The notes under the pieces: model-generated
The model's input: only the letters and a program-made list of their open reading frames with translations
Databases searched by the model: none
What the model was told of the DNA's origin: nothing
NCBI GenBank assembly: GCA_963920635.1
Contig: OY987308.1
Span: 23,589,096-23,653,095, forward strand
Direction: 5' to 3'
From: Pseudeuparius sepicola
Taxonomy: Eukaryota; Arthropoda; Insecta; Coleoptera; Anthribidae
Length of the DNA stretch: 64,000 nt
Part shown: one piece after another, positions 37,443-49,818 of the stretch
Layout: the number at the start of each line of letters is the position of its first letter
How positions within the stretch are numbered: position 1 is the first letter of the stretch
Made by a program: the position numbers and the translations under genes

Positions 37443-37554
37443 ATGGCATACCTTTCGCGCATGTCCAAGTACACTTTACATCGAATAACTCGTTTAAATG
37501 ATTAAATAACATTCAATTTAAACAGTACTTGGACATGCGCGAAAGGTATGCCAT
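37443..37554. repeat. Short perfect hairpin of about 112 bp
   Basis: Arms of about 30 bases, ATGGCATACCTTTCGCGCAT and onward at 37,443-37,472, and their complement at 37,525-37,554, around a 52-base loop. The near-perfect arms suggest a recent insertion or a selected structure. Confidence 0.8.
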
Positions 37555-40000
37555 CTTTTTTTCAGCTAATCCAACAATTATTAAAGGTGGCTTATCATTC
37601 CATAGAGCAGATTACAGCAGATTACAAAGAATAAAGTGGGTTATCTTCAAGTGAGACAGTAATGAAATTTTAAGAAAATGAAAACTGCATAAAAACCTCG
37701 TACAACAAGCAACATGAACATTTATCTTTTTATTAATGATAATGAAGCGGCAGTGAAGTGATAATACGTAGAAACAATCGTAATAAGTTCAATGAAAATA
37801 AAAAACACGCACGCACATTGCTTTAGCTATTAAGTACGTAGAAATAAATATATTATTTATAATGAATGGAAATAAGAAATATCACTTACTCGCTAATTTC
37901 TTTACTTTTCTCTCAACCTTTTGCGGCATTATTCTATCATTTTGAATCTTTCGATAATTATCGAGATATATGTTTGCCAGTGTAGCTAAACATTTTACAA
38001 TTAACTGATGATAGGATACATCGCAAGAACAAATATTTCCTTCGGTTAACAACGACATATTTCGCAGAATTTTGAGACAAATTTCCAGTAGTTTAACAAA
38101 TCTAATTACGTATTGCCCCTGTTTTTTTTTTCAATTAAATGATGATATACGGCCTGAATACCTGAATTGCGCTAAACAATATAAAAGAAAGGATAACTGA
38201 ATATGAGGATTTGTATCTGTAATATGCACGAACACGGTGCGGTAAAGCCGCGTGCCTCGATGCGCCTCGACTGAGAAGTGAGAGCGTGAACGAGGCGTTG
38301 GCTCTGTGACGGTGCATCGGAGGGGAGGGGATGGCTGCGGGCCTTCTATCTCGTGTGCCTCAGCTGACCGCGACCCATATTGTTTTCAAGAAATAAATAC
38401 GGAGCAAGCCCTTATCTGGGAAACGCCCTCCGAACGGTGATAACAAATGGACGGGGGAGGGGGGGGGGGGCGGCGGCTGCGAGGTAGATAGCGGGTTTTA
38501 CATTCACCGGCGGAGAAAACTTCCCTTTTAAAGTAATAGGATATTCCGGTTGATGTATGGCCCGGCTCCGAGAAAGGTGAGGAGTCTGGATAGGGGAAGC
38601 CGGCTTTGCAGGTGGTGGGAAAAATTAAGGACGAATCACCGGAAAATTGCCGACTGTTTTTTTTTTGTTATATATTTTCTTATAAGTCTGTTTCACCGGG
38701 GCAAAGTTCTTTTTTGGCGCCCCCCAAATCAAAATTAAATTAATTATTATTAAATATATATTCTAAAATCTCTCTTTAACTGTACACCAGAAATTACAAT
38801 AATTGGCATAATTGTTTTGGGCGCCTCCAGCCAGGTGCGTATTTAGCATGTCTGGCAGAAATGTCAATTCTTGTTACAGAGTCCTAACCTTAACCTTGAT
38901 ATTTCTAACCTAACTTAGAATACAGAAACTATAACTATAGCCTTTTTATGTACTTCAAAGAACAGAGTTTAATGTTAATTTCTATCTACTCAAATTTAGA
39001 ATTCGTGCGCGTCAAACGTAAATTCTGTTGATTGCGGTCCTGTCCTCTGTTAGGTACCTATCAATAATATCAATATGGCCCCCGCTTACAGAATTCTAGA
39101 GACTTTAAATATTTACCTGTCACAATCTAGTGTACAGTTAAAGAACGATTTTAGTTTAGTTACATATTTTTCATTTATACCTCACAAGAGCAAATAACTT
39201 AATTTTTACATTTTATTTTGCACCAGAAAGCAGAACTTCATATACCTACCAGAAAGAACATTTTTACAATTTATAAGATACGAAAATTTGTCACAATAGA
39301 AACCTTCAGGTTGCTACGTTATTCTAAACACGGTGTGTGATTGTTTAGTACGTTTGTATTTGCCATATCCAGAATTGAGCGATAATATTAAAATTCAAGT
39401 TCAAAACCAAGTCTTCATTAAAACAGGATTCAGCTAATATGAATGTACAAGTACCCACTTATTGTTATTGTACTTGCCAACTAATTTACGATTAGTAACA
39501 CACGTTGCTCGTTTGCGAAAATTGGGTTCTTTATTTACAGAACAATCCTTTTTACAACAATTCGCGTCAACGTCAAATCGTCAAGCGCCGGCCGCCACCG
39601 CGTCATCTCGGGGAGAATAGCGAAATCAATTAAAATATTCCACAACGACATAGACATTGGTAGACGTAGACAAGTTCCGAATTCACAACTTACAAAGATT
39701 TCAGTAGTTGTATCACAGAAAATATACTGCGAAATTTTCTATGGTTGTATGCGAAATCATCGTCCTAGAAAAATAAAAATCGGTAGGGGCGCCCGGGGCG
39801 AACACCCCCTTCGCCCCCCCCCTTAACACACACGGCCCTGGGTTTGTGGCTCGTTACAAATACATATCCCCTACGGGGTTTGTATGAGAAATACTAAAGT
39901 TATGGATAGTTTAGAACAGAAGTAACGTAGTTTCTGAGGGGATCCCTGTAAAATGCCTCCAAACAATAATACACAATGGCAATTGGGATCGAGCAGGTGC

Positions 40001-40037
<37 letters not shown>

Positions 40038-41790
40038 GCATTTCTTTCAGTGTTTTCCATAACTTACGTTTACTAATTGGAGCTATGCTGTCATCTTGCT
40101 TCAAGACGGTTAAAATTTTATTCAATGTGGTATCTCTTTACTCAAATAAAATGAATGCACCTTTCTTCGTATAGCACATTTTGTATCGTCATCTAAAATG
40201 TTCTTCCTCCTTCCAGGTGACAGTATTGGCATTTTTATCGTTGTGTTAGACTTCTTTCTTGTAAGATTGTAAGTAGAATGATAAAGAAGTTCGATTTATA
40301 TGCATTAAAATACAATAACCACATTTTTGTCTCTAAATCAACTAGCTCTCCTTTTACATTTTAAGAGGTGCCAACTGTTATAATAATAGTATAAAAAGCG
40401 GACACGCCGTATACTGGTATTATACCTATCTATTATGTCCAAAATACCTACACCCTTTTCTAAACTTTTCGTTTGTAATCAGGTACTCTTTAAAATAAGG
40501 GTACCCAGCATGTCACAGTCTATCACATAGGAAAAGTGAAGTCTTGAGGGGAAGTTTGTTTTCTGTTGATTCCAAGGAGACCACAAGGGGGCTGATACAA
40601 AGTTATGTTATATGTCAGTGTCCAACTGCCATCAGGTTTTATGTGACATGCCAGTGCCATAGATTCTAAAGGAGGCAAAAGATTTCCCATCATAATTCAC
40701 AATTTTTATTCTAACTTCCAGATACTCAGATGTGTCAATTAAAGGTAATGCGGCCGCCTGTAATAGTAGTCCCAATAATTGCAACCAGATTTTTCCTGTA
40801 TCACCTTTAGTAATCCTACAATTCCCATTACGTGGGCATTACGTATAGGTAGGTAGTTCAAAACAAATCGTATTTTGAAAATTTTAAATTACTAAGCAGG
40901 TAGCTTCAGTCAGGTCTTTTTTTAAAGAGTTTTTATCTAGGACTACAAGTTTATTTTAAGTTTGTGAGGTAGGTACCTACCTTGGGAGAGATATAAAATC
41001 ACAAAAATTTTATAATGAACACCGAGGAAAACTACATCATTAGAACTACTAGTCCTAATCTTATTAGTCCATCCCGTAATCTGTGAAAGTTCACATTCAA
41101 CAAGGGAAGAAAGTTCAAGTATACATATTGCAAATAATGGAATGACGAACCTAGTAACAAGGTGCAATAGCGACAAATTCTTAAATAAGCAAAATCGACA
41201 CTACTGACTTACCATTAATAAATAATTGCTGGAAATCGATTTCAACTATAAAATAAATGAATTTCATTTGACAGTTGCCACATTCTGTACACAAAATTGT
41301 CAAGTCTAATTTTTAGAAATCATGGAAACCATTATTAATTTTTACTAACAATCAAAGTACCTGTTATATTTTTAGATTCTCCAACAAAATGGCATACTTG
41401 GCATCCCTGAGACCATTAGAATGAGGAAAGAATCTATAATGCTGGGTCCCCTTACTTTAAAGAGTCCCTGTTTGCAATAAATACATCGTAAAAAATATTC
41501 CACAGCTTGTCATGTGCCTTGTCATTCGTAATTTAAGACCTCCCTTCATTCTCAAACATAGATCTATACCTCAAAGTGCGACAAATAGAGACAAAAAAGT
41601 TTCAACGTTGTGAGGCCTTGCCTCATATTACATTATCCCCCCATTCCCCCCCTCAATTTTTTCGTTCTTGAGGATTGCCTTGTCCTCCATATTTCCATGC
41701 GAACAATACCTTCAAAGTTAATTTATAATTCATGACTTTTTGCGGGAATGTAGGTGTAATATATTATACATTCAATAAAATAATATCATT
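37555..41790. other. No gene supported; G12 at 38,459-38,470 and (TA)14 at 40,004-40,032
   Basis: GC-rich patch at 38,220-38,600, otherwise AT-rich. A minus-strand ORF at 40,943-41,176 begins with a signal-peptide-like stretch but has no family resemblance and no splice-supported continuation. It is not called. Confidence 0.45.
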
Positions 41791-41791
41791 T

Positions 41792-41797
41792 TTTATT
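41792..41797 (-). terminator. Polyadenylation signal of gene A
   Basis: AATAAA on the minus strand begins about 24 bases after the gene A stop codon. This supports exon 4 as the true last exon. Confidence 0.6.
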
Positions 41798-41821
41798 AAA
41801 CAAAGACGCATGTTACGGGAG

Positions 41822-44627
41822 TTATATAGAATTTGTTTGGCTGTTATCAATTTCGTTGCCTATGCAGTTGAATATATCTTCCAAAATTTTGGCTCCGGCA
41901 TCAGCGACCACCTTTAAGCCGTCCATACCACAAGAATCGATCGAGACCACAGTTCTGAGGGTTATGCTTTGTATTTTGGCAGCTAGTGAGTACATTTTTG
42001 GAGGTACCTAAGAAAAAACAATAATAATCTCATGTGTCTAATATGTCTAGCCATTTTTTTAATCTTTGGCCCTTGACCAAGTTATCTATTTCACATTTCG
42101 TATAATTTTTGAGGCGCAACTGAAGTGTTTACTGTACGCAGGTAGGTACCTTGCATTTTGTAGCAGTAAACAAAGCAATCGAAATGTGATAAAATAAATC
42201 ATATGGGGCAAGTTCAAAATTTTTAATATAAATATAGGGTATTACATTGACGACAGATTCTTTAATAATATGATTTTTCTTATGTCATTTTTCATTTGGA
42301 CGCCTCTGCTGCAAAACGTAGGCTGATATAGTTGATTTTTAAGAGAATTCAACAGTCGGAATTCACAGTATCAAATTTAATATCGGACTAGAAGATATAA
42401 TTTCAGTTAACACATTGATCAATAAATATCCTATTAACGCAAAAAATATATTTAAATCCGAAGGATCCTCTTAAATGACAGCTATAAAATTGACTTCAAC
42501 TTTAGGCTTTGAATAAAGAACCCCAGGAAGGATACAGGCAAAAAATTGTAAGGCACGTTTATTAAGTTTAGGAATCCTTGATAATACAGCGATTCTAATT
42601 TTAAATTTCCAATTATGAAGAAGTAGGTACCTACACAAACGCCTATGCCACTTTGGTGCATGGCCTCAAAACTTAATTTAAATTACAAAATTACTTACCG
42701 ATGAATTATTATCTTCAAACATTTTAGTTTTGGGGGTCGGGGAATTGCCACAAGCTGCACAGCTAAGCATGATAACCCGACAAAGTATCTAAGTACCACA
42801 TACTGACACCTATCACCGTGTCATTATCAAAAAATTCTGTCAAAACTTAGTTACTACTCAGCGATTTCTGTCTCACGTATTTTATAATACACATAGAGCT
42901 TTGACTCCTTCCTGGGATCCTTTATTCAAAAACTTTAATCATTTTAATTAAATTTAAATGGGGCTAGTTAGGTAAGTTTTATATGGAAGCACGGTATGAT
43001 TCGATTCTCGCCCTGTATATCTCGGGAAATTTTCTAAAACAAAAACGACTGGACCTCGCTATGTTGGCGTAATTTCACTAATTATTTTACGAAAGCCTGC
43101 GAATTTATGTCCAGTTCGGGCACATAAAAATTATTCTATTAAACTTGTTCCGAAATTAGGGAGAACAGATTAAAAGTATGATTACGATTTCATTGCGTTT
43201 AAACCCGTTGTTTGGCTAAAGAACAGGCTTATACAGGTTGATTCAAAACTATGCGGCACCCTTTCTTCGTTAAAATAAGACGAAAAGATCATATCAACAT
43301 GGGTCCAAAAACGCTTCGTTACGAAGATACAGGGTGATTAAGCTTTCAAAAAAATATCGATTTTTGTTTATACCTTCCAAACCAATAATAATCAAAAATT
43401 ACCTACTCCTACTGCAATTCCATTTGAAAATCATTTCGTTTACTTAAAATAATAGTTACTTCAAAGTAAAGAGTCCAAAAAAGATGAGATATAGGAAAAA
43501 CTCCAATTTTCCGCTAAAGGGAGAGAGATATGAAAAAAATGAAAGAGACATTTTTTGTTCTACGTTGTATTGTTTATTCAACAAGATAATAAATTTTTGT
43601 ATTGTGCAGGGCCGTACTATTTTTTTTTTGTTTAATTAATGGTACATATTACCCATACCTCCGCCACTGGTTACTTTGGAGACCTGATATTAACATGTGT
43701 TATGTCACCCTATGAGGGTATTATTGTGTACCAAGTTTGGTTTAAATATTCTTATTGGTTTGGAAGGTATAAACAAAAATCGATATTTTTTTGAAAGCTT
43801 ATAATCACCCTGTATCTTCGTAACGAAGCGTTTTTGGACCCATGTTGATATGAACTTTTCGTCTTATTTTAACGAGTAGATTACGCCCGTGAAAGGGTGC
43901 CGCATAGTATAGTAACTCTTTGGGGGATTATTGTATTTTAATAATTTTTTATGTAGGTTTTTACAATACAGAGCACAATCTTGTGGCGTTAGAAAAGGCA
44001 TGGTACTTACTTGGACGGCCTCTCCTAGCGCGTCCTTGGTGATCGCCCAAAGGCATTCGTTTGACAGGCCGCATCGAGAGACGTCAGCTGCCAGCTTAGT
44101 TGGAATACTCATGAATGCCTGCACTTCGTTCACGCTGTCAGTGATGACGTTCACTATTTCCGAAAGAACTATTGTCGCGCACTGCTTGATTTGATCGTTT
44201 ATCGTGTTGCCGAGACTTTCGAGTTTACCTGAAAACAGTTTTTTAATTTTTTTTTATTATTTTTCTTAATTTTTTACCTTCGTCTGGTAGGCACTTGTCG
44301 ACGATCGCGTTGTTGGCTCTCTGTCCCCCGATTGACTTTTTGAATTTCAATATTTGTTCGTTGACATTCTTCTTGTGGTCGTCCAACGCCGAGTTCGCGA
44401 GGCTTATTACGAAGTTGTGGTAACTTTCTATGTTTTGTATGGCGGATGACATGGATTGGTTGAGCTGCAGCTCGAATCCGTCAAGATCTGGGAGGGGGGA
44501 AGGGTTTTCTATGGAGGCGGCGTAAATGCTCTAAAAATAAACAATTTTTAGTTGGGAGTAATGATAAAAATGTAAACGTTCTTACTGTCGCTAATACGGT
44601 GACTAAAAATGCGGTGCTTGCGGCCAT
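41822..44627 (-). CDS. Secreted six-cysteine helical protein, gene A (four exons)
   Basis: A predicted 232-residue secreted protein of unknown function. Exons on the minus strand are 44,586-44,627, 44,278-44,530, 44,011-44,228 and 41,822-42,007. The donors are GTAAGA, GTAAAA and GTAAGT, the acceptors TTTTTAG, GTTTTCAG and TTTCTTAG, and the phases 0, 1 and 0 all agree. The N-terminus MAASTAFLVTVLAT|SIYAAS is a signal peptide split by intron 1. The mature part is amphipathic helix throughout. Cysteines fall at about residues 94, 115, 151, 157, 197 and 219. The distances from the fourth to the fifth (40) and to the sixth (62) equal those of gene D. Intron 3 (42,008-44,010) has taken in a MITE and a foldback element. 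AATAAA follows the stop by about 24 bases. TsetseEP/DUF725-like is a loose guess only. Confidence 0.8.
42515..42933 (+). mobile_element. MITE with ~28-bp terminal inverted repeats
   Basis: The left end TTTGAATAAAGAACCCCAGG and the right end CCTGGGATCCTTTATTCAAA are inverse. The interior matches 15,433-15,945. It lies in intron 3 of gene A. No coding capacity. Confidence 0.75.
43232..43915. mobile_element. Foldback element in intron 3 of gene A, CAGGGTG-related
   Basis: Begins TACAGGTTGATTCAAAACTA. The arms contain ACGCTTCGTTACGAAGATAC, and the inverse block lies near 43,815. The right outer end (GAAAGGGTGCCGCATAGTAT) retains only part of the inverse terminus. About 684 bp, non-coding. It ends roughly 100 bases short of exon 3 of gene A. 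Confidence 0.75.
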
Positions 44628-45644
44628 TTTGACTGACTTGTTCCCTTACGATTGGTGCGAAACAATCACTTCAGAGTAAACCGTGAAACTACAAAAAAAA
44701 AAATTGGCACGAGACATACTCTATAGGGATATTTATCTAATCTGGGTTTTTTCTTGGAACTGATTTCAATCACATACGCATATTGCTACAGTTTATTGCA
44801 AAATCACGAATTCTTTAGGCGTAAATAATGATTAGGTAATGCCTTTTTTCTATGGATACTTTGAATAAAATAGTATACATAGTTCAGCGATAGTTTCATT
44901 ACAGCTTCGGGCTATAGCTCGAGTCGAACTAATATACCCATAGGCTGTAATAAACAGTTTTCGGTCTCGGTACATAATATACCTACTACTTACTTCTTTT
45001 CTCTTTTATCAACTCATTTCGCAAGTGTACTTACTATTTTATTTTGCATTTTAGAACATACTTCCACTCGTGTAATGATATTGAAGTGGAATAAAGGGAA
45101 ATGATTACTATTGATTTAAATATGATACACTATCAAACAAAAAACAAAACATCTGTTTAAGTATCGTACAGGTGTACGCTAAAAAAAGTATCGAACACAA
45201 GTTTTCCAAGTGCTTCTTAAGATAATGTGGGTCAACAAAACAAATCGGTCAGTGTAAATTACAAATGGTAAATGAAGACTAAACTGTCAGAGATTCGTAT
45301 AAATAAAATCGAAATAAAAGTACCGGAAGCTTTCTGCCAGACATAATCTCCTGTCGAAGACGTATTCACGGCAGCCGCCAGGCTCTTATTACACGGTCTG
45401 GAAGTTGGGGGGAGTCGTCGAAAAAAGCGACTCCTTTCAATTCGGAAGTTCCCGAGACGGGCCAAGTTTTTCAATAACGGCCAGATATTTGCTCCGATTT
45501 TTTCCTCTATACGTTCGTTTGCTCGCAAAATTAATCCAATTCGCGAAGGAAATTAAAAATAACGAAGGGGCAAGCTTAGGATTACTCCATGAGGAGGAAA
45601 GGCAAGGAGTCTGGGTAAAGGAAGCCGGCAAAAAAATAATCATA
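44628..45644. other. Upstream of gene A and spacer, no further gene
   Basis: A GATAAATATCC TATA-like string lies about 110 bases upstream of the gene A start on the minus strand. The remainder, including ORFs at 45,259-45,710, has no recognisable coding content. Confidence 0.4.
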
Positions 45645-46043
45645 AGGGATCACCCGTCCATGAACCGACTGCGCGCGGCATTGCTTAATTTTGACGATCG
45701 CTCTCCCTAGGTCAAGTATGATGAGGCACGGCGCTTCCCAACAGCAACTCCAAACTGCTGCCTGTTGTGCAGCCTCCACGAAAAATAGATTGATATTTAA
45801 ACATACTGAAAGATCGCGCTGTTATAGGTAACAATTTAGCAATGTGTACGAAAAGTTAAATGGGCCTTTATTGGCCGGGTTTTATTGACGGGCGATGGCT
45901 CCGCGTCTGACATTTGATGTTTACATCTCGCCAAGGCCTACTTATTGAAAAAAACGTACAGTAATGGGCTACTTCAGCGCCGATTTCTGAGCTTTTAATA
46001 ACTATTTTGAGACACTTCACTGCCGATTTCAAGAAAAGGTGTT
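45645..46043 (-). mobile_element. 5S-related SINE-like repeat, best-preserved minus copy
   Basis: Contains the 5S-like half (45,645-45,739: GATCACCCGTCCATGAACCG, TTGCTTAATTTTGACGATCG) together with the ~300-base companion segment ending CTTGAAATCGGCAGTGAAG on the minus strand. It shows that both parts move as one unit. Confidence 0.7.
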
Positions 46044-46131
46044 TTTTTTGTTATAGTTTGTTAGTTGAAAGTTAGTTGGGAAGTAGGTATGTTATTTACT
46101 TCTCGAGGTCAAAAATTATGAAAGGATGTTG

Positions 46132-46658
46132 TACAGGGTGTCCCATTTTGGGTGTTTTTCTCAAAAATCTCGGTTATTATTAAAGCTAGAGGGTTGCGGT
46201 TTTCACGTCACTGTACTACTTTTTTGAGAGGAATTTGGTGGACCAATCAGATTTTAGATAAGTTTTATAGTTTCCGCGCATTGGCGCAGGACTGAAATTT
46301 TCGATTTAGTTATATTTTTTTTAAAATGGAAACCATAGTTCATATCTCAAAAACTATTAACGCTACCAAAAAACTAATTATTCCATTCGATTCTACGCCA
46401 AAAAATCTGTAAAAATAGTTGATTAAATTTGCCGATATATATATAAGTTGTAGCCAGGAGAGAGGTTTCCAAAAAATCGAAAATTTCAGTCCTTCGCCAA
46501 TGCGCGGAAACTATAAAACTTATCTAAAGTCTGATTGGTCCACCAAATTCTTCTCAAAAAACTAGTACAGTGACGTGAAAACCGCAACCCTCTAGCTTTA
46601 ATAATAACCGATATTTTTGAGAAAAACACCCAAAACACCCAAAATGGGACACCCTGTA
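46132..46658. mobile_element. Foldback MITE, TACAGGGTG family, copy 2 of the 456-987 element
   Basis: A 527-bp hairpin with the same ends and interior as 456-987, flanked by TA on each side. The two copies differ by point changes and small indels, consistent with a moderately young family. Confidence 0.85.
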
Positions 46659-46929
46659 CAATAAATTTATATAAATTCACTATGAAACTGTAACTATATA
46701 CACGTTTCGAAGGGTGCTTTTCGGTCTCGGTAGCTACATAATATAATATTCCATTTCTCTCTTTCATATCTTTTTTTATAATAGGACCTAACACATTTTT
46801 CACTTTTTTGCAAGTAGTATGTGTTTTTATTATAATAACACCCTGTATATTAAACCCAGGCGTGTTTAGGGTTTAATAATAAATTTTTATCTTGGGCAGA
46901 AAATGCTCGGTTCCTTAAAAAAACATTAA

Positions 46930-46990
46930 AGAGCGCGATCACCCATCCATCAGCCGACCGCGCCAGCTCCTGCTGCACTTTCCATATCTC
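46930..46990 (-). mobile_element. Diverged 5S-like fragment
   Basis: On the minus strand the order is GTGCAGCAGGAGCTGGCGCG, then GTCGGCTGATGGATGGGTGA. This keeps the intermediate element and C box of 5S rRNA (GGCGCGGT, TGGATGGGTGA) better than the other copies. It probably belongs to a different subfamily or to a pseudogene of 5S itself. Confidence 0.55.
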
Positions 46991-47244
46991 TATTTTTGCC
47001 TTGCTGGATTGAGCCAATGGACCACCCCGTACGTCAGGTCCGCGGGCCAATCTACTATACAAAATTAACAAACTGCCCTTTTTACATAGATATACGGGTA
47101 TCTTTTAAGCACATCTGTTTTCAACGGTAAGAAATAAATGTCGCGGTAAACAACAACAATTTCTCTTAATTTAATGTAAAAAAAAAACGGCAATTCGACA
47201 TATAGCCCAAACAGCAGCAATACACCGCAAAACATCAAAACTTC

Positions 47245-48052
47245 TCAAGAGACTGCGCACGTGGCGACGTTGTTCAAGATCTCCAGACCGGCCACCCTGA
47301 GACCTTCGACCGCCTCGTCGGCGTCGGCCCCGATTCGCTGGGCCGCCGCTTCCAGAGCCGCCCGCGCGTCGGCGAGGCTGTCCTCGATGCGCGCGGGGAC
47401 GTTGGATAGGACCAGCAAGATCTCGCCGACCTGTTCGACGGCGCACGTCAGGGGGTCCTCCTGCTGCTCGCACGCCGGCAGCTGCGCCTCGACCACCCTG
47501 AGCGCCTGGTTCTGGGCCTGGAGGTCGGCCACCAGCGGCCCCAGGCCGTCGCCGATGCCGTCCAGGTTGGCCGTCACGCTCTCGATGACCGCGTCGGCCG
47601 CCGCCTGGACTGCCGCGTCGACGTCGTCCTGTTGGTCGAGCACGCACTGGACCAGCTTGCCGGCGTCCTCGTTGGCGTCGCCCTGGACGGCGGCTAGAGC
47701 GTCGGCGACGGCCTGGCGGGCCGACGCTATGCGGGCCGCCGCGTCGGCCTCGGCGTGCTCCCTGATGCCGTCCGCGTCGCCTTGGATGGCCTCTACGGCC
47801 TCGCTGGCCTGGCCGAGGAAGTCGCGGATCACCTGGTTGACGGCGAGGATGGCGTTGCCGATCGAGGCGATCTCGCCGCGTGGGGCGGGTTTGGCGGAGG
47901 CCTGGAAAGAGGGGTTAGACTCCAGATGGTGATCAGGTGAAGATGCGCGGGCACCAGCAGGAAGCAAGAAGCGCCCTGTTGGCGAACCAAGACGGAAAAT
48001 GTCTTACCAGAGCCACGAGGCCGACCAGGAGGATGGCTGCTTTGAACTGCAT
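47245..48052 (-). CDS. Secreted four-cysteine helical protein, gene B (two exons)
   Basis: A predicted 233-residue secreted protein of unknown function. Exon 1 (48,008-48,052) encodes the 15-residue MQFKAAILLVGLVAL. A 106-base intron (GTAAGA to TTTCCAG, phase 0) follows, then exon 2 (47,245-47,901). The signal peptide should be cleaved near ALASA|KP. The mature chain is Ala-rich, acidic and helical, with heptad-like hydrophobic spacing. Four cysteines lie at about residues 101, 159, 168 and 230. Spacing equals that of gene D except that the second and fifth cysteines are Ser and Asp. It is very GC-rich against AT-rich flanks. Close to gene C, with the intron and a central block nearly identical. 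A TATA box lies 51-58 bases upstream of the ATG, and ATTAAA lies downstream near 47,168. Confidence 0.9.
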
Positions 48053-48102
48053 GTCGATCGATGTGTCAGGCGGCTAACGTCTATTGGTTGCTTCGGCGTA
48101 GG

Positions 48103-48110
48103 TTTTTATA
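48103..48110 (-). promoter_or_regulatory. TATA box of gene B
   Basis: TATAAAAA on the minus strand, 51-58 bases upstream of the start codon, in GC-moderate sequence. This leaves room for a 5' UTR of about 20-30 bases. Confidence 0.6.
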
Positions 48111-48363
48111 GCGGAACGTTGTTTTGATTTCGTAATTTTTATCTTCGTCAAGGGTCAACGTGCTGTGTCCGGGAAAGGTTTCAAGTGTTTTTTTATCGGG
48201 ATCAAAGTGTGATTTAGGTGCTATAAATATAAATGGCACAAATAATGCTCTCTATGTAAAGTGTACCCTCAAAGGTTTTGTTTTTGAAACGATGATAATC
48301 AAAAGTGTAGTTTCAAGGTTGAATATCTTATTCCAAACAGCTGGCCCAATTATATAACATCTA

Positions 48364-48655
48364 TACAGGGTGTAACTGAACTGATGGTCAAAAATGAAAC
48401 CACGTATTCTTGGAGTCAAAATAAGGGCACTTCTTCGTATATTTTTTTCTCCTGCGGGCCATAGTTTTTTTTATACAGAGCGTAGAAATTTAGAGAAAAA
48501 TACACATATTTCTTAGTATCTCTAGAAGTATAGGAGATATTTTCTTCAAACTTGGTGTGTCACATGAGCAGATGAGCCGTGTGAAGAAGTGCCCTTATTT
48601 TGACTCCAAGAATACGTGGTTTCATTTTTGACCATCAGTTCAGTTACACCCTGTA
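48364..48655. mobile_element. Compact foldback element, TACAGGGTG ends
   Basis: A 292-bp inverted repeat from TACAGGGTGTAACTGAACTG to CAGTTCAGTTACACCCTGTA. The arms are about 85 bases and almost perfect (ACGTATTCTTGGAGTCAAAA). It is the shortest and cleanest member of the CAGGGTG-ended group. Confidence 0.9.
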
Positions 48656-48899
48656 TATCGTTGGATTTGCAAATTCTAAAAATTATTTGAGGAAAGGCAT
48701 AATTAGGAATTGAACCAAATATGCAATAATTTCGTCAACAGATGAGAACCTACAATTTCAGAAAAGTTAGTTTTCTATTGTTGACAACAAAGTGAAATAT
48801 TTCAAAGGAAAAAAACAGCAATTAGATCACTTAAATCGGATAGAATAATGCAAATATTACCAGCATTTAAGGAAAATGCTAGAGAAAACTGTGTAAAAA

Positions 48900-49818
48900 A
48901 ATAAAAATCTACTATGATCAAACTCTATAAATACCGCGAACAAATGACACAAAAACAAAGGACAGTCGCCTCCATACTTATATGGTTTACTAAAAATCCA
49001 GAAACTAACATTCACCATTCACCATTCACCAATTATTTAATGTTTAGTGTATATATTTATGTAGATGACATATTTATTATTATGGGAACATGGAGTAGAT
49101 GAATTAAATTGAATAATAAATATTATAAACTCACAAGAACCTTTTATTAAGTCTACCCAAGAAATAGAAAATAATTAATGATCTTTCTCAAATGCTTCTA
49201 TTCTAAAATAAGATAGTATAGAAATAGTGTCTATATAAAACCGACACATTCTATAGATATCTCCATTTTAACTGCAATCATGATATTGGTGTTAAAAAGG
49301 AGTACCCAATTAAAAGTTTGTATGACAGGGCTAAAATGATTTGTTCTAATAACACAACATTTGAGGAGGCAATTAAACATATAAAACATGTTCTTGAGAA
49401 GAATAGTTATTCTATTGAATTTGTTGAACAATGGTGGACTGACCAGCCAATTTAATTATTCCTTATATTCTTGGACTAACCGATAAGCTATAACGCATAG
49501 GCAATCTTTTTAATGTCAGAACAGTATTTAAGACCAAAAATACCTACATTAAGATCCATGCTAGTTAAAACGAAATAATCTAGCAAGGTACAAAGTTCAA
49601 AAAATTGCATTTAGAAAATTCTTTGTTAATGTGGAATGTTCTATGTTGGGGATACTTGTAGGCCACATAAAAATTATGTCAGGCAAAATAAAATTTCAAA
49701 GTCAAAAATATGTGAACACTCTTTTAATAATAATCATAGAATTTTGTGGGATAGGTTCTCAAAGAAGGTTCAGTGGTATTCGGTAAAATATTATTCCAGT
49801 TATTTAAAGGAAAGTTAG
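48900..49818 (+). pseudogene. Penelope-like retroelement remnant (reverse transcriptase to GIY-YIG)
   Basis: Plus-strand frames, broken by stops and frameshifts, show Penelope-like landmarks in the right order. They are the reverse transcriptase catalytic motif YVDDIFII near 49,054; a KPTH block near 49,240; after a frame change NHDIGVKK and KSLYDRA near 49,280-49,340; and the FEEAIKHI stretch near 49,365. The GIY-YIG endonuclease core, MFYVGDTCRP, starts at 49,636 and is followed by EHSFNNNHRI. Upstream reverse transcriptase parts are missing. The element is inactive. It lies between genes B and C. Confidence 0.75.

Noticed and set aside
40943..41176. Minus-strand ORF starting with a hydrophobic, signal-like stretch
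   Set aside because: No cysteine pattern of the A-D family, no donor after the signal region, and AT-rich low-information remainder.
47171..47647. 158-codon minus-strand ORF rich in Arg and Gly
   Set aside because: Alternative frame of gene B exon 2; low-complexity product of high GC content.
47261..47932. 223-codon plus-strand ORF opposite gene B
   Set aside because: It is the antisense shadow of a GC-rich, Ala-rich coding exon. Its composition (Ala/Ser/Trp) has no protein character, and the minus strand has signal peptide, splice sites and family spacing.
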